From positions 2,418,001 through 2,482,000 of the forward strand of contig NZ_JAUTAN010000001.1 of NCBI RefSeq assembly GCF_030818655.1: 64,000 nucleotides of DNA, read 5' to 3'. The translations under genes and the position numbers were made by a program. This stretch comes from Nocardioides zeae (GTDB taxonomy: Bacteria > Actinomycetota > Actinomycetes > Propionibacteriales > Nocardioidaceae). A model generated the notes under the pieces. It was not told the DNA's origin, searched no databases, and was given only the letters and a program-made list of their open reading frames with translations. This document shows, piece after piece, positions 46,218 through 55,103 of the stretch (position 1 is the first letter of the stretch; each line of letters opens with the position of its first letter).

Positions 46218-47894
46218 CTAGGAGCCCGTCTCCTCCCGGATCGTGTCCTCCACGATCTGCGCGTCGCTGGGGCGCGCCCGCCGGGTCGCGATCCCCGGGC
46301 CGGCGCCCGCGAGCGGGGTGTCGGCCACCTGCTGGAGACCGCGCACCCGGTCCTCGATCACGTAGGAGCGCCGCGTGAACACGTCGGCCCCCGGCGTCGT
46401 CACCGCCGGCACGCAGCGGAAGTCCGCGGTGAGGGCGTCCGGCGTGATCGTCGTCGAGACGTAGCCGCGCAGGCTGTTCCAGAACTTCAGGTTCGGGTTG
46501 TCGTAGAACCACGGGTGGCTGCCCGACGGCTCGTCGTAGCCGTTGCCGCCCGACGTGATGGACGTCGTGACGAGCTCCGAGCCGATCGGTGCGTCCTGCG
46601 CGTCGTAGTCCAGGTAGAGATCCCCCGCCCAGTGGGTGTGGACGTCGCCGGTGAGCACGACGGGGTTGCGCACCCCGGCGTCGACCCAGCCGCGCTGGAT
46701 GCGCTCGCGGGAGGCCGGGTAGCCGTCCCACGAGTCCATCGACACCGTCTCCCGCGCCCCCTGGGCGTTGCGCCGGCCGCCGAAGAAGACCTGCTGGCCG
46801 AGCACGTCCCAGTGCGCGTGGGAGCGGGCGAACCCGTCGAGCAGCCACCGCTCCTGGGCCCGGCCGGTGAGGGTGCGGGCCGGGTCGTCATAGCCGCCGC
46901 CCCTCTCCTTCCAGCCGTCGCCCTGGGCCTGGTCGGAGCGGTACTGGCGCGTGTCGAGCATGTGGAAGCTCGCCAGCCGCCCCCACGTCACCCGGCGGAA
47001 CAGCTGCAGGCCGGGGCCGCGGGGCACGGAGGTGCGGCGCAGCGGCATGTTCTCGTAGTAGGCGCGGTACGCCGCGGCGCGGCGCTCGAGGAACCCGCCC
47101 TGCTCGGCGGGCTTCTCCGGCACCCCGGCCGCGTAGTTGTTGTCCACCTCGTGGTCGTCCCAGACGACGAGCCACGGCGCCGCGGCGTGGGCGGCCTGCA
47201 GGTCGGGGTCGGTCTTGTACTGCGCGAGCCGCTGCCGGTAGCCGGCCAGCGTCGTCGTCTCGGGTCCCGCGTGGGGACGGAGGTGGGCCGGGTTGGCCGC
47301 GCCCTCGTACTGGTAGTCACCGAGGTGGAGCACCAGGTCGGGCTGCTCGTCGGCGAGGTGGCGGTAGGCGGTGAAGAACCCGACGGGGTAGTTCGAGCAG
47401 GAGGCGAAGGCCATCCGCAGCTCGCGGGGCAGGGCCCACGGCGCGGGCGCCGTCACGGCGCGGCCCACCGGCGAGCGGTGGGGACCGAGCGCGAACCGGT
47501 ACCAGTACTCCCGGCCCGCCCGCAGACCCGTCAGCTCGACGTGGACGGCGTGCCCGGACTCCGGTCCGACGCTGACCGTCCCGCGCCGTACGACGTGGCG
47601 GAAGCCGGCGTCCTGCGCCACCTCCCAGCGCACGGGGAAGCGGCGCGACGCCATGCCGCCCGCGCCGTCGGCGGCGAGCGGCTCGGTGGCCAGGCGGGTC
47701 CAGGCGACGAACCCGTCGGGCGCGGGGTCGCCCGAGGCGACGCCGAGGGTGAACGGGTCGGCGAGCGGGGTGCGAGCGGCGGCGGTCGGCCGCGCATCGG
47801 GCCTCGCCGCGGCGGACGCGGGGAGGGCGGGCAGGGCGAGCGCGGGCGCCAGGACGGCGCCGGCCCCCAGGACAGTTCTCCGAGATGGGTGCAC
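46218..47894 (-). CDS. phoD: Secreted PhoD-type alkaline phosphatase
   Basis: A Tat-exported protein of 558 residues (SRRTVLGAGAVLAPALALPALPASA) with a fibronectin-like PhoD_N domain and the PhoD catalytic domain. Metal motifs are ASCSNYP, LHLGDYQYEG, WDDHEVDNNYAAG and LTGDVHTHW. GTG 47894 has GGGAG 8 nt upstream; the frame opens earlier but that extension precedes the Tat motif. A Pho-box-like repeat lies 57-75 nt upstream. It hydrolyses extracellular phosphodiesters or phosphomonoesters. Confidence 0.9.
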   Translation of the reverse strand: MHPSRRTVLGAGAVLAPALALPALPASAAARPDARPTAAARTPLADPFTLGVASGDPAPDGFVAWTRLATEPLAADGAGGMASRRFPVRWEVAQDAGFRHVVRRGTVSVGPESGHAVHVELTGLRAGREYWYRFALGPHRSPVGRAVTAPAPWALPRELRMAFASCSNYPVGFFTAYRHLADEQPDLVLHLGDYQYEGAANPAHLRPHAGPETTTLAGYRQRLAQYKTDPDLQAAHAAAPWLVVWDDHEVDNNYAAGVPEKPAEQGGFLERRAAAYRAYYENMPLRRTSVPRGPGLQLFRRVTWGRLASFHMLDTRQYRSDQAQGDGWKERGGGYDDPARTLTGRAQERWLLDGFARSHAHWDVLGQQVFFGGRRNAQGARETVSMDSWDGYPASRERIQRGWVDAGVRNPVVLTGDVHTHWAGDLYLDYDAQDAPIGSELVTTSITSGGNGYDEPSGSHPWFYDNPNLKFWNSLRGYVSTTITPDALTADFRCVPAVTTPGADVFTRRSYVIEDRVRGLQQVADTPLAGAGPGIATRRARPSDAQIVEDTIREETGS

Positions 47895-47950
47895 GGCTCC
47901 CGAGCCCACGCCCCGCGGTCGACGGGCGCCGGCCACCCGGGCGACGGAGA

Positions 47951-47969
47951 GGTGAACGGCGAGGTGAAC
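47951..47969 (-). promoter_or_regulatory. Pho-box-like direct repeat
   Basis: On the minus strand two GTTCACC repeats (47969-47963 and 47957-47951) lie 12 nt apart, upstream of phoD. Streptomyces PhoP binds GTTCACC-type repeats at 11-nt spacing. The 12-nt period here is off by one, so the call is moderate. Confidence 0.5.
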
Positions 47970-47998
47970 AGTCGACACGTCGTGCACAATCGGGTGCT

Positions 47999-48964
47999 GT
48001 GCCTCCCTCCCTCCGGGCCGTCGACGGCGACGCCAGCCCGTCCGAGAGCCCCGTCCGGCTGACCTACCACGACGTCACGAGTGCCGACGGCACCCGGCTG
48101 CGGGCCTGGACCAACGACCCCGACCGCGCCCTCCCCGGCCCCACCGTGCTGCTGTGCAACGGGCTGGGGACCAACCCCTACACGTGGCCGTTCCTCCTCG
48201 ACCCGGCGTGCGACATCCGCGTCGTGTCCTGGCAGCACCGCGGCGTGGGGGGCTCGGAGCGGCCGGTCGACCGCTGCCACATCGGCATCGACTCGCTCGT
48301 CGAGGACGCGGTCGCCGTCATGGACGACGCCGGTCTCGACCGGGCGCCGACCATCGGGTGGTCGATGGGCGTCAACACCCAGTTCGAGCTGGCCACGCTG
48401 CACCCGGACCGGGTCTCCGGCCTGTTCGCGCTGGCGGGGGTGCCCGGGGCGACCTTCTCCACGATGCTGGAGCCGACGCGCCTGCCGGCGCCGGTACGCC
48501 GCGGGCTCGCCGTCGGCACGACCCGCGTCGCCCGGCTGCTCGGGCCCGCGATCAGCGCCGTCGCGCAGGCCGTGCCCGTCACTCCGCGCACCATCTCGGT
48601 GCTCGGCCGCACGGGGTTCATGTTCCCCATCGAGGACCGCGAGAACGCCGCCGTGGCCGTGCGCGAGTTCCTGACGACGCCGTTCGACTGGTACTTCCAC
48701 CTGGCGCTCCACGCCGCCCGCCACCAGCGGGTCTCCCTCAGCACGATCGACGCGCCCGCGCTGTTCGTCGCCGGCTCGGCCGACATCCTCGCCGGCTCCC
48801 ACGCGATGCGCTCGGCGGCGGAGCGGATGGCGGACGCGACGTACGTCGAGCTCCGCGGCTCGCACTTCATCGCGATGGAGCAGCCCGCCGAGGTGCACCG
48901 GCTCCTGCGGGAGCTGCTCGCGCGGGTGGCGGAGCGCGAGGGCTCGGCTGACGGGCCCGGCTGA
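47999..48964 (+). CDS. Alpha/beta-hydrolase fold protein
   Basis: A protein of 321 residues with the nucleophile elbow GWSMG (in PTIGWSMGVNTQF), the oxyanion region LLCNGLGTNPYTW and the histidine in RGSHFIAMEQP. The acid is probably in APALFVAGSADIL. It has no signal peptide. GTG 47999 is chosen because the gene would otherwise run over the phoD promoter. Substrate unknown. Confidence 0.78.
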   Translation: MPPSLRAVDGDASPSESPVRLTYHDVTSADGTRLRAWTNDPDRALPGPTVLLCNGLGTNPYTWPFLLDPACDIRVVSWQHRGVGGSERPVDRCHIGIDSLVEDAVAVMDDAGLDRAPTIGWSMGVNTQFELATLHPDRVSGLFALAGVPGATFSTMLEPTRLPAPVRRGLAVGTTRVARLLGPAISAVAQAVPVTPRTISVLGRTGFMFPIEDRENAAVAVREFLTTPFDWYFHLALHAARHQRVSLSTIDAPALFVAGSADILAGSHAMRSAAERMADATYVELRGSHFIAMEQPAEVHRLLRELLARVAEREGSADGPG

Positions 48965-48999
48965 CGGGTCCGACCGACGGGTCCGACTGACGGGAGCGC
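48948..48999. repeat. Four tandem copies of a 13-bp unit
   Basis: Imperfect repeats of CTGACGGGTCCGA run across the 3' end of the hydrolase gene into the spacer before the sugar dehydrogenase gene. This is probably replication slippage and could vary between strains. Confidence 0.6.
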
Positions 49000-49026
49000 T
49001 GTCGGGCGCGTGCGTACGGTGGGGCC

Positions 49027-50181
49027 ATGCGCCGCACCGCCGCCGTCGTGACCGCCTCCGCCCTGCTCGCGCTGGCCGCCTGCGGCACGGACGAGCCCGA
49101 CGCGGACGGGGAGGCGGCACCGTCGCCGTCCGCGCCGTCCTCCTCGTCCTCGGCACCGGCGCCCACCACGTCCACCGCGACGACGCCACCGACGCCCCGC
49201 GTGCCGGAGGCCGCGGGCGACGTCACGACCGGGCTCGACGCACCCTGGGACGTCGCCTTCATGCCCGACGGCGCGGCCGTCGTGCCGGAGCGCGACACGG
49301 GGCTCGTGAAGATCGTGTACGACGACGGCACCGTCGTCGAGGCCGGCGAGTTCCCCGAGGCGGAGGGCCCCGACGAGGCGGGCCTGCTGGGCGTGGCGGT
49401 CTCGCCCGAGTTCGCGCAGGACCGGCAGCTGTACTTCTACCTGACGACCGCCGACGACAACCGCGTCGTGCGCCGCACCCTCACCGAGGACGGCACCCTC
49501 GGGGAGCAGGAGGCGGTGCTGACGGGCATCCCCAGCTCGAACCGCCACGACGGCGGGCGCCCCGAGTTCGGCCCCGACGGCTACCTCTACGTCGCCACCG
49601 GCGACGCCGGCCAGCCCGACCTCGCCCAGGACCCCGACTCGCTCGCGGGCAAGATCCTGCGCATCACCCCCGACGGCGACCCCGCCCCGGACAACCCCGA
49701 CCCCGCCTCCCCCGTCTACTCCCTCGGGCACCGCAACGTGCAGGGCCTCGCCTTCGACGAGGCCGGGCGGCTGTGGGCCAGCGAGTTCGGCGACCAGGCG
49801 TTCGACGAGCTCAACCTCATCGAGGGCGGCGGGAACTACGGCTGGCCCGAGGTCGAAGGCACCGGCGGCGAGAGCCAGGGCTTCGTCGACCCCGTCGCGA
49901 CCTGGACGACCGACGAGGCCTCGCCCTCCGGGCTGGCGTACGCCGAGGGCTCGCTCTGGATGGCCGCCCTCCGCGGGCAGCGGCTCTGGCGCATCGACCT
50001 GGCCGCGGACGGGGGTGCCGTGGTGGGTGAGCCCACGGCGTACCTGGAGGGCGACTACGGGCGACTGCGCCAGGTCACGCCCGCGCCCGACGGGACGTTG
50101 TGGTTGCTGACGAACAACACCGACGGACGCGTCACGCCGCGCGACGGCGACGACCGGGTCGTGCGGTTGCGGCTGGGATAG
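49027..50181 (+). CDS. PQQ-dependent sugar dehydrogenase-like lipoprotein
   Basis: A protein of 384 residues. A signal peptide with lipobox LALAAC is followed by a Ser/Pro/Thr linker and the glucose/sorbosone dehydrogenase (GSDH) beta-propeller (GLDAPWDVAFMPDGAAVV; GPDGYLYVATGDAG; YSLGHRNVQGLAFDEAGRLWASEFGD). The WDVAF and GHRN..GLA motifs are typical. Such actinobacterial proteins may bind PQQ or act on aldose sugars. It is anchored at the outer face of the membrane. Confidence 0.85.
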   Translation: MRRTAAVVTASALLALAACGTDEPDADGEAAPSPSAPSSSSSAPAPTTSTATTPPTPRVPEAAGDVTTGLDAPWDVAFMPDGAAVVPERDTGLVKIVYDDGTVVEAGEFPEAEGPDEAGLLGVAVSPEFAQDRQLYFYLTTADDNRVVRRTLTEDGTLGEQEAVLTGIPSSNRHDGGRPEFGPDGYLYVATGDAGQPDLAQDPDSLAGKILRITPDGDPAPDNPDPASPVYSLGHRNVQGLAFDEAGRLWASEFGDQAFDELNLIEGGGNYGWPEVEGTGGESQGFVDPVATWTTDEASPSGLAYAEGSLWMAALRGQRLWRIDLAADGGAVVGEPTAYLEGDYGRLRQVTPAPDGTLWLLTNNTDGRVTPRDGDDRVVRLRLG

Positions 50182-50237
50182 CTGCGCTCTCTGGCCTCGC
50201 TCCGCTCGGCCGGTGCGTTCCCTCGGGCGTCGGGGGG

Positions 50238-50321
50238 GTGCCAGGGGTGCAGAAGTGTGCGGTTGGTGCGGGTCAGAGCCGGCCGGACCCTGCCCCAGGG
50301 TCACAGTTCGCGACCCCGGCC
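50238..50321. repeat. Interspersed repeat, copy A
   Basis: An 84-nt segment nearly identical to copy B at 50537-50621. Both contain TGTGCGGTTGGTGCGGGTCA and end near CACAGTTCGCGACCCC. It lies in the 458-bp gene-free island 50182-50639. Confidence 0.75.
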
Positions 50322-50327
50322 GATCTT

Positions 50328-50374
50328 GCGGAACGGACGCACTCCGGCGAGCGGGCAGGATGCATCCGTTCCGC
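50328..50374. repeat. Inverted repeat in the noncoding island
   Basis: GCGGAACGGA (50328-50337) pairs with TCCGTTCCGC (50365-50374), with additional pairing of the flanking GCA/TGC. It may end the upstream sugar dehydrogenase transcript. The segment GGCCTCGCTCCGCTCGGCCG also occurs twice in the island (about 50193 and 50397). Confidence 0.5.
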
Positions 50375-50536
50375 AGAACACGTCGCGGTGCCTTCGGGCC
50401 TCGCTCCGCTCGGCCGTGCCCGCGGCGCTGCAGGCTCCCGCCCTTCGGTCGATCCCGACCACGCCTCCCCCGCTGCGCTCCTCCGACGCGGCCGCTCCTC
50501 CCTCAGGACACGAGCGCGCCGCGGGCGGCGGGGTGG

Positions 50537-50621
50537 GTGCCAGAGGCGCGGAACTGTGCGGTTGGTGCGGGTCAGTGCCGGCCGGACCCTGCCCCAGGTG
50601 CACAGTTCGCGACCCCGGGCC
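50537..50621. repeat. Interspersed repeat, copy B
   Basis: The core is a 58-bp element bounded by the perfect inverted termini GAACTGTGC (50551-50559) and GCACAGTTC (50600-50608). The core motif also appears in the longer palindrome at 17576-17632. The copies have the size and ends of a REP-like or miniature palindromic element. Confidence 0.75.
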
Positions 50622-50639
50622 GGTGCGGGCCGGGGCGCC

Positions 50640-51455
50640 TCAGGCCCGGACCACCCGCGCGCGGCGCGCGGCCCGGCGCAGGGTCACGAGCACCGACGGG
50701 CCGAGCAGCACGAGGGCGAGCGCCGTCGTGAGGGCGCGGCCGGTGTCCCAGCTCGTCGTCGAGGTCACGAGCGTGTAGACGAGGAAGCGGCCCAGGTTCT
50801 CGTGCAGCGGGTCCCCCGGCACGAACATCAGCCCCTGGCCGTCGACGCCCGGGATGCCGATGCCGAGCAGGTAGGGCCAGCCCTGCAGGTTGAGCAGGAG
50901 GCCGTAGAGGTAGGCGGCGAGGACGCCGTACGCCGCGAGCAGCGCGATCTCCCACCGCCCGGTCACCGGTCGGCCCAGGACCCGCCGCGGCAGCAGGCCG
51001 GCGCCGAGGCCGACCCAGGCGGAGACGAGCATCTGGTAGGGCAACCACGGTCCGACGCCCGCCGTCAGCAGCGCTCCCGCGAAGAGGGAGAGCGCCCCCA
51101 GCACGAAACCGAACCCGGGCCCGAACACCCGGCCGGCCAGGATGAGCAGGAAGAAGACGAGCTCGAGCCCCGCGACCCCGGCGCCCATGCCGCGCAGCAC
51201 GGCGTTGACCGCCGTCAGCACACCCAGCACGGCGAGCGCCCGGGCGTCGAGGCCGCCCTCGCTGAGCTCCGCGACGACCACGGCGAGCACGACGGGCAGC
51301 AGCACGAGGAAGAGGAAGGGCGGCTGCACCCGCGCCCCGGCCTCCGCCTGCACGAGCAATGGCCAGACGAGCATCATGAGGCCGGCGACGGAGGCGGCGC
51401 CGAGCACCAGTGCCGAGCGCCGGCCGATGGGCACCGGGGTGCCGACCGCGCTCAC
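50640..51455 (-). CDS. ECF transporter S component, probably for a cobalamin-type substrate
   Basis: A membrane protein of 271 residues with about six hydrophobic segments and the S-component feel (VAGLELVFFLLILAGRVFGPGFGFVLGALSLFAGALLTAGVGPWLPYQMLVSAWVGLGAGLLP; the GP-FGF-GA motif recalls EcfS domains). It shares an operon with an EcfT and a fused double ATPase, following a cobalamin riboswitch and two extracellular proteins. Substrate assignment rests on that context, not on recognised S-component signature residues. GTG 51455 overlaps the ATPase stop (GTGA). Confidence 0.78.
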   Translation of the reverse strand: MSAVGTPVPIGRRSALVLGAASVAGLMMLVWPLLVQAEAGARVQPPFLFLVLLPVVLAVVVAELSEGGLDARALAVLGVLTAVNAVLRGMGAGVAGLELVFFLLILAGRVFGPGFGFVLGALSLFAGALLTAGVGPWLPYQMLVSAWVGLGAGLLPRRVLGRPVTGRWEIALLAAYGVLAAYLYGLLLNLQGWPYLLGIGIPGVDGQGLMFVPGDPLHENLGRFLVYTLVTSTTSWDTGRALTTALALVLLGPSVLVTLRRAARRARVVRA

Positions 51456-53059
51456 GGGGTCTCCCCTGCCGATCGCTCCGCCGCCGCGACGACCTCGTCG
51501 ACCGTCAGCCAGCCCGCGCCGGTGATCTTCGCGACCTGCGGGGCGAACGACGGCGACTCGGCGAGCACGTCGCGCACGGTGCCGGCCGAGACCACCTCGC
51601 CCTCGGCCATCACGACGACGCGGTCGGCGACCCGCGCGACGAACTCCACGTCGTGCGAGGCCACCAGCACGGCGTGGCCGGCGTCGGCCAGACGCCGCAG
51701 CGTCACCGCGAGGGCCTCCTTCGCCGGGTAGTCGAGACCGCGGGTCGGCTCGTCCAGCAGCAGCACCGGGGGCTCGGCGACGAGCACGATCGCGAGCACC
51801 AGCGCGAGCCGTTGGCCCTCGGAGAGGTCGCGCGGGTGCTGCTCCGGGTCGATCCCCGGCACCATCGTGGCGAGCAGCGCGGCGCACGATCCCGCGTCGA
51901 CCCGGGCGCCGGCGTCGGCGGCGGCGCACTCCTCGCGCACCGTCTCGAGGTAGAGCAGGTCGGCCGCGGTCTGCGGGACCAGTCCCACGCGCCGTACCCG
52001 TTCCTCCGCCGACACCGCCGCCGGGTCGACGCCGTCGACGGTGACCCGGCCGGCGTACCGCTTCCGCGAGCCCTGCAGCGCCCAGATGAGGCTCGACTTG
52101 CCGGCACCGTTGCGTCCCATCAGCGCCGTCACGACACCGCCCGGCAAGTCGACGTCGACCTCGCGCACGACCGCCCGCCGCCCGTGGGCGACGGTCACGC
52201 CGCGGCCCGTGAGCCCGGCGCTCGTGGGCGGACGATCGGGGCCGGTCGGCGCGGCGGGCAGCCCGAGCCCGCGCACCCGTCGCCGCGCGTCACGCACGGT
52301 CAGGGGCAGCGGCTCCCAGCCCAGCCGGCGGCCGAGCTCGACGATCGGGGGCACGACGGGGGCCTCGCGCAGCACGTCGGCGGTGTCGCCGACGCGCACG
52401 TGGCCGTCGCCGGTGAGCAGGCAGGTGCGGTCGGCGAACGGTACGACGCGCTCCAGCCGGTGCTCGGCGAGGAGCACCGACAGGCCGACGTCGTGGACGA
52501 GCCGGGTCAGGCTCGCCAGCACCTCCTCGGCCGCCGTCGGGTCCAGCGCCGACGTCGGCTCGTCGAGCACCAGCAGCCGCGGGTGGGCGGCGAGCACCGC
52601 GCCGATGGCGACCCGCTGCTGCTGCCCGCCGGAGAGCGCCCGCAGGTCCCGCGCGCGCAGGTCGGCGATGCCGAGCAGGTCCAGCGTCTCCTCGACGCGG
52701 CGTCGCATCGTCGCCGGCGTGAGCCCGAGCTGCTCCATGCCGTAGGCCAGCTCCTCCTCCACCGTGTCGGTGACGAAACCGGCGACGGGGTCCTGCCCGA
52801 CGTAGCCCACGAGGTGCGCCCGCTCGCGCGGCGGCAGGTCCACGATGCTCTCCCCGTCGACGAGCACGTCACCGGTGAGGGTGCCGCCGGTGAACCGCGG
52901 CACGAGCCCCGGTACGACGCCCAGCAGCGTCGACTTGCCGACCCCGGTGCGCCCGGCCACGAGCACGAGCTCGCCCTCGTCGACCTCGAGGTCCACCCGG
53001 TCGAGCACCGGGGAGGACGCGTCGTCGTAGGTGAAGGTGATCCCGCGCAGCTCGATCAC
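51452..53059 (-). CDS. ECF transporter fused double ATPase
   Basis: A protein of 535 residues with two complete ABC ATPase domains in one chain. The first has Walker A GRTGVGKST (about residues 36-44), the signature LSGGQQQRVAIG and LLVLDEPTSALDP. The second has GRNGAGKSS, the less usual signature LSEGQRLALVLA and VLLLDEPTRGLD. It replaces the EcfA/EcfA' pair found as separate genes elsewhere. Its ends overlap both neighbours (GTGA), so the module is made as one coupled unit. Confidence 0.9.
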   Translation of the reverse strand: MIELRGITFTYDDASSPVLDRVDLEVDEGELVLVAGRTGVGKSTLLGVVPGLVPRFTGGTLTGDVLVDGESIVDLPPRERAHLVGYVGQDPVAGFVTDTVEEELAYGMEQLGLTPATMRRRVEETLDLLGIADLRARDLRALSGGQQQRVAIGAVLAAHPRLLVLDEPTSALDPTAAEEVLASLTRLVHDVGLSVLLAEHRLERVVPFADRTCLLTGDGHVRVGDTADVLREAPVVPPIVELGRRLGWEPLPLTVRDARRRVRGLGLPAAPTGPDRPPTSAGLTGRGVTVAHGRRAVVREVDVDLPGGVVTALMGRNGAGKSSLIWALQGSRKRYAGRVTVDGVDPAAVSAEERVRRVGLVPQTAADLLYLETVREECAAADAGARVDAGSCAALLATMVPGIDPEQHPRDLSEGQRLALVLAIVLVAEPPVLLLDEPTRGLDYPAKEALAVTLRRLADAGHAVLVASHDVEFVARVADRVVVMAEGEVVSAGTVRDVLAESPSFAPQVAKITGAGWLTVDEVVAAAERSAGETP

Positions 53060-54162
53060 CGCGCACCCCCGTCGGGACCGGGCGGTGGCGGCGCGAGCAG
53101 CGCCACCAGCCCCAGCAGCGAGGCCGCCAGGGCCGCGACGCTCACCACGGGGGCCGCGAGCAGGTCGGGCTCGAGCACGCGCGGCTCGGTGCCCCGCAGC
53201 ACCAGGAAGGCGGCCAGCACGGCGACGCCCGTCGCCACGACGACGACCTCGGGCCACCGCCAGGGCGCCGGTCGGTAGCGCGTGCGTCCCACCCGCCGTC
53301 CCGAGGCGACCATGCCGGCCACCGCCAGCGCCACGCCGAGCGCCAGCATCGGCAGCGCCAGCCAGCGGGGAGCGGTGAGGTCGAGCACCCCGTAGACGCC
53401 CACGCCGATCCCGACCATGCCTCCCAGCATGAGGGCCCCGGTGCGCAGGCGCTGCGCCCGGGTCGCCGTGCCGGACCGGCCGTAGCCGCGCGTGTCCATC
53501 CCGGCCGCCAGGGCCAGGGACCGGTCGAGCGCGTCCTCCAGCACCGGCACGAGCACCCGTCGGATGCTCGTCCACCGCCGCGCCCGGCCCGCGGGCGACG
53601 GGCGGAGGCGCTGGGCGGCGCGCACGCGGCGTACCGACTGCGCGAGCTGGGGCATCACGTTGACGGCGACGACGAGGGCGGTGCCGACCTCGTAGAGCGC
53701 CGCCGGCATCGAGGCCATCAGCCGCTTGGGGTTGGCGAGGGCGTTGGCGGCGCCGACGCAGATGACGATGGTCGCGAGGCGCAGGCCGTCGTAGAGCCCG
53801 CCGAGCAGCGCCTCCTGCGTGACGGGCCCGAGGAGCTGGATGCCGAGGACCGCGTCAGGCAGCGGGATCTCGGGCAGGTCGACGAGCACGCGCGTGCCGT
53901 AGGCGCCCCCGACGAGCAGCCGGAACAGCACCCGGAGCACGACGATGAGCGCCCCGACGGCGAGGTAGAGGTGGAAGACGCGTGCCCACGGGTGGTCGGT
54001 CCGTCGGGCCACCACCACGACGCACGCCACCGCGACGAGCAGCAGCTGGAGGTAGGGGTTCGACGTGGTGGACGCCGCCGCGGCCAGCCCGACGGCCCAG
54101 CCCCACCACGCGAGCGGGTGCAGCTCACGGGGCAGGCGGGCGACCGCCGCCCGCCCGCTCAC
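53056..54162 (-). CDS. ECF transporter transmembrane T component
   Basis: An EcfT of 368 residues, longer than usual because of extra C-terminal membrane helices. The EcfT region has LYEVGTALVVAVNVMPQLAQSVRRVRAAQRLR and the coupling motif LALAAGMDTRGYGRSG. About eight hydrophobic segments. It overlaps the DUF4430 gene upstream and the ATPase gene downstream by 4 nt each. Confidence 0.85.
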   Translation of the reverse strand: MSGRAAVARLPRELHPLAWWGWAVGLAAAASTTSNPYLQLLLVAVACVVVVARRTDHPWARVFHLYLAVGALIVVLRVLFRLLVGGAYGTRVLVDLPEIPLPDAVLGIQLLGPVTQEALLGGLYDGLRLATIVICVGAANALANPKRLMASMPAALYEVGTALVVAVNVMPQLAQSVRRVRAAQRLRPSPAGRARRWTSIRRVLVPVLEDALDRSLALAAGMDTRGYGRSGTATRAQRLRTGALMLGGMVGIGVGVYGVLDLTAPRWLALPMLALGVALAVAGMVASGRRVGRTRYRPAPWRWPEVVVVATGVAVLAAFLVLRGTEPRVLEPDLLAAPVVSVAALAASLLGLVALLAPPPPGPDGGAR

Positions 54163-55103
54163 AGCAGCGGACCCGCTTCCGACCTCCTCCGCCGGGCGAG
54201 GGCGACACCGCCACCACCCGCGGCCAGCACCACGGCCACGAGCCCGAGCGCCCACCACGGCACGCTGCCGCCCGCGGCCTCGTCGGCCGCGTCGCTGCTG
54301 CCCTCGGAGGCCACGGTCGCGCCCTCGTCGTAGGCGAGCGTCTCCCCCGCGCTCGGCGCACCGCTGGTCGGCGCCGCGGTGGGCTCCGTCGTCGGCGCAC
54401 CGGCCTCCGTGGTCGCACCCGTCGTGGGCGTCCCCGACGGGCCGTCGGTCGGGTCGGTCGTCGCCGACCCCGGTACGCCGCTGCTCGGCGCACCATCGCC
54501 GCCGGGCGTGGTCGCGGGGGCCGTGCCGCGGGACGCGCCGCCGCTCGGGGAGCCGGCCGCGCCGCCGCCCGAGCCGCTGCCGGGGTTCGAGGGCGCCGAG
54601 GGACTGGAGCCGGAGCCACTGCCGGAGCCCGCCGAACGGTCGGTCGCGGCGATCCGCGGCCGGTCCATCGACCCGGCGTTCTGCCAGGTCCACGCGACGT
54701 AGCCGCCGTCCGGGACCTTGAGCCCCGTGACGCCGACGCCCGAGTACTGCCAGCCGGACGAGCCGTCCGACCACCACAGGCTCCAGTAGTTCTTCGCCCG
54801 CTGGTCGTCGCCGCACCGCGTCGTGGGGGCGCCGTCGACCGTGCAGACGTAGCCGGGCTGCCCCGGGTGGAAGCCCATCGAGAAGCCCGCCGAGGCGAAC
54901 AGGTCGTCGGCGTTGCCGCCGGAGCCGACGCAGCGCGCGTCGACGCCGCCCCCCGCGGGCAGCGTCGTGCCGTCGACCACGACCGTCACCCCGCCGGCGC
55001 CGGTGCACCCGGCGGCCTCGGCGGGGGCGGCGGTGACGCCGCCGAGCACGGGCGTCGCCGCCACCGCGAGGGCGGTGGCGGCGACGAAGCGGGCGAACCT
55101 CAC
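54159..55103 (-). CDS. Secreted, membrane-anchored DUF4430-domain protein (transcobalamin C-domain-like)
   Basis: A protein of 314 residues. A signal peptide (FVAATALAVAATPVLGG) is followed by a DUF4430 domain (residues about 35-150, with NYWSLWWSDGSSGWQYSGVG and PDGGYVAWTWQ). A long Ser/Gly/Pro/Thr linker then leads to a C-terminal transmembrane helix with a basic tail (LARRRR). The DUF4430 fold is the C-terminal beta domain of animal transcobalamin and intrinsic factor. Operon context points to cobalamin capture at the outer membrane face. GTG start overlaps the previous stop. Confidence 0.8.
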   Translation of the reverse strand: MRFARFVAATALAVAATPVLGGVTAAPAEAAGCTGAGGVTVVVDGTTLPAGGGVDARCVGSGGNADDLFASAGFSMGFHPGQPGYVCTVDGAPTTRCGDDQRAKNYWSLWWSDGSSGWQYSGVGVTGLKVPDGGYVAWTWQNAGSMDRPRIAATDRSAGSGSGSGSSPSAPSNPGSGSGGGAAGSPSGGASRGTAPATTPGGDGAPSSGVPGSATTDPTDGPSGTPTTGATTEAGAPTTEPTAAPTSGAPSAGETLAYDEGATVASEGSSDAADEAAGGSVPWWALGLVAVVLAAGGGGVALARRRRSEAGPLL

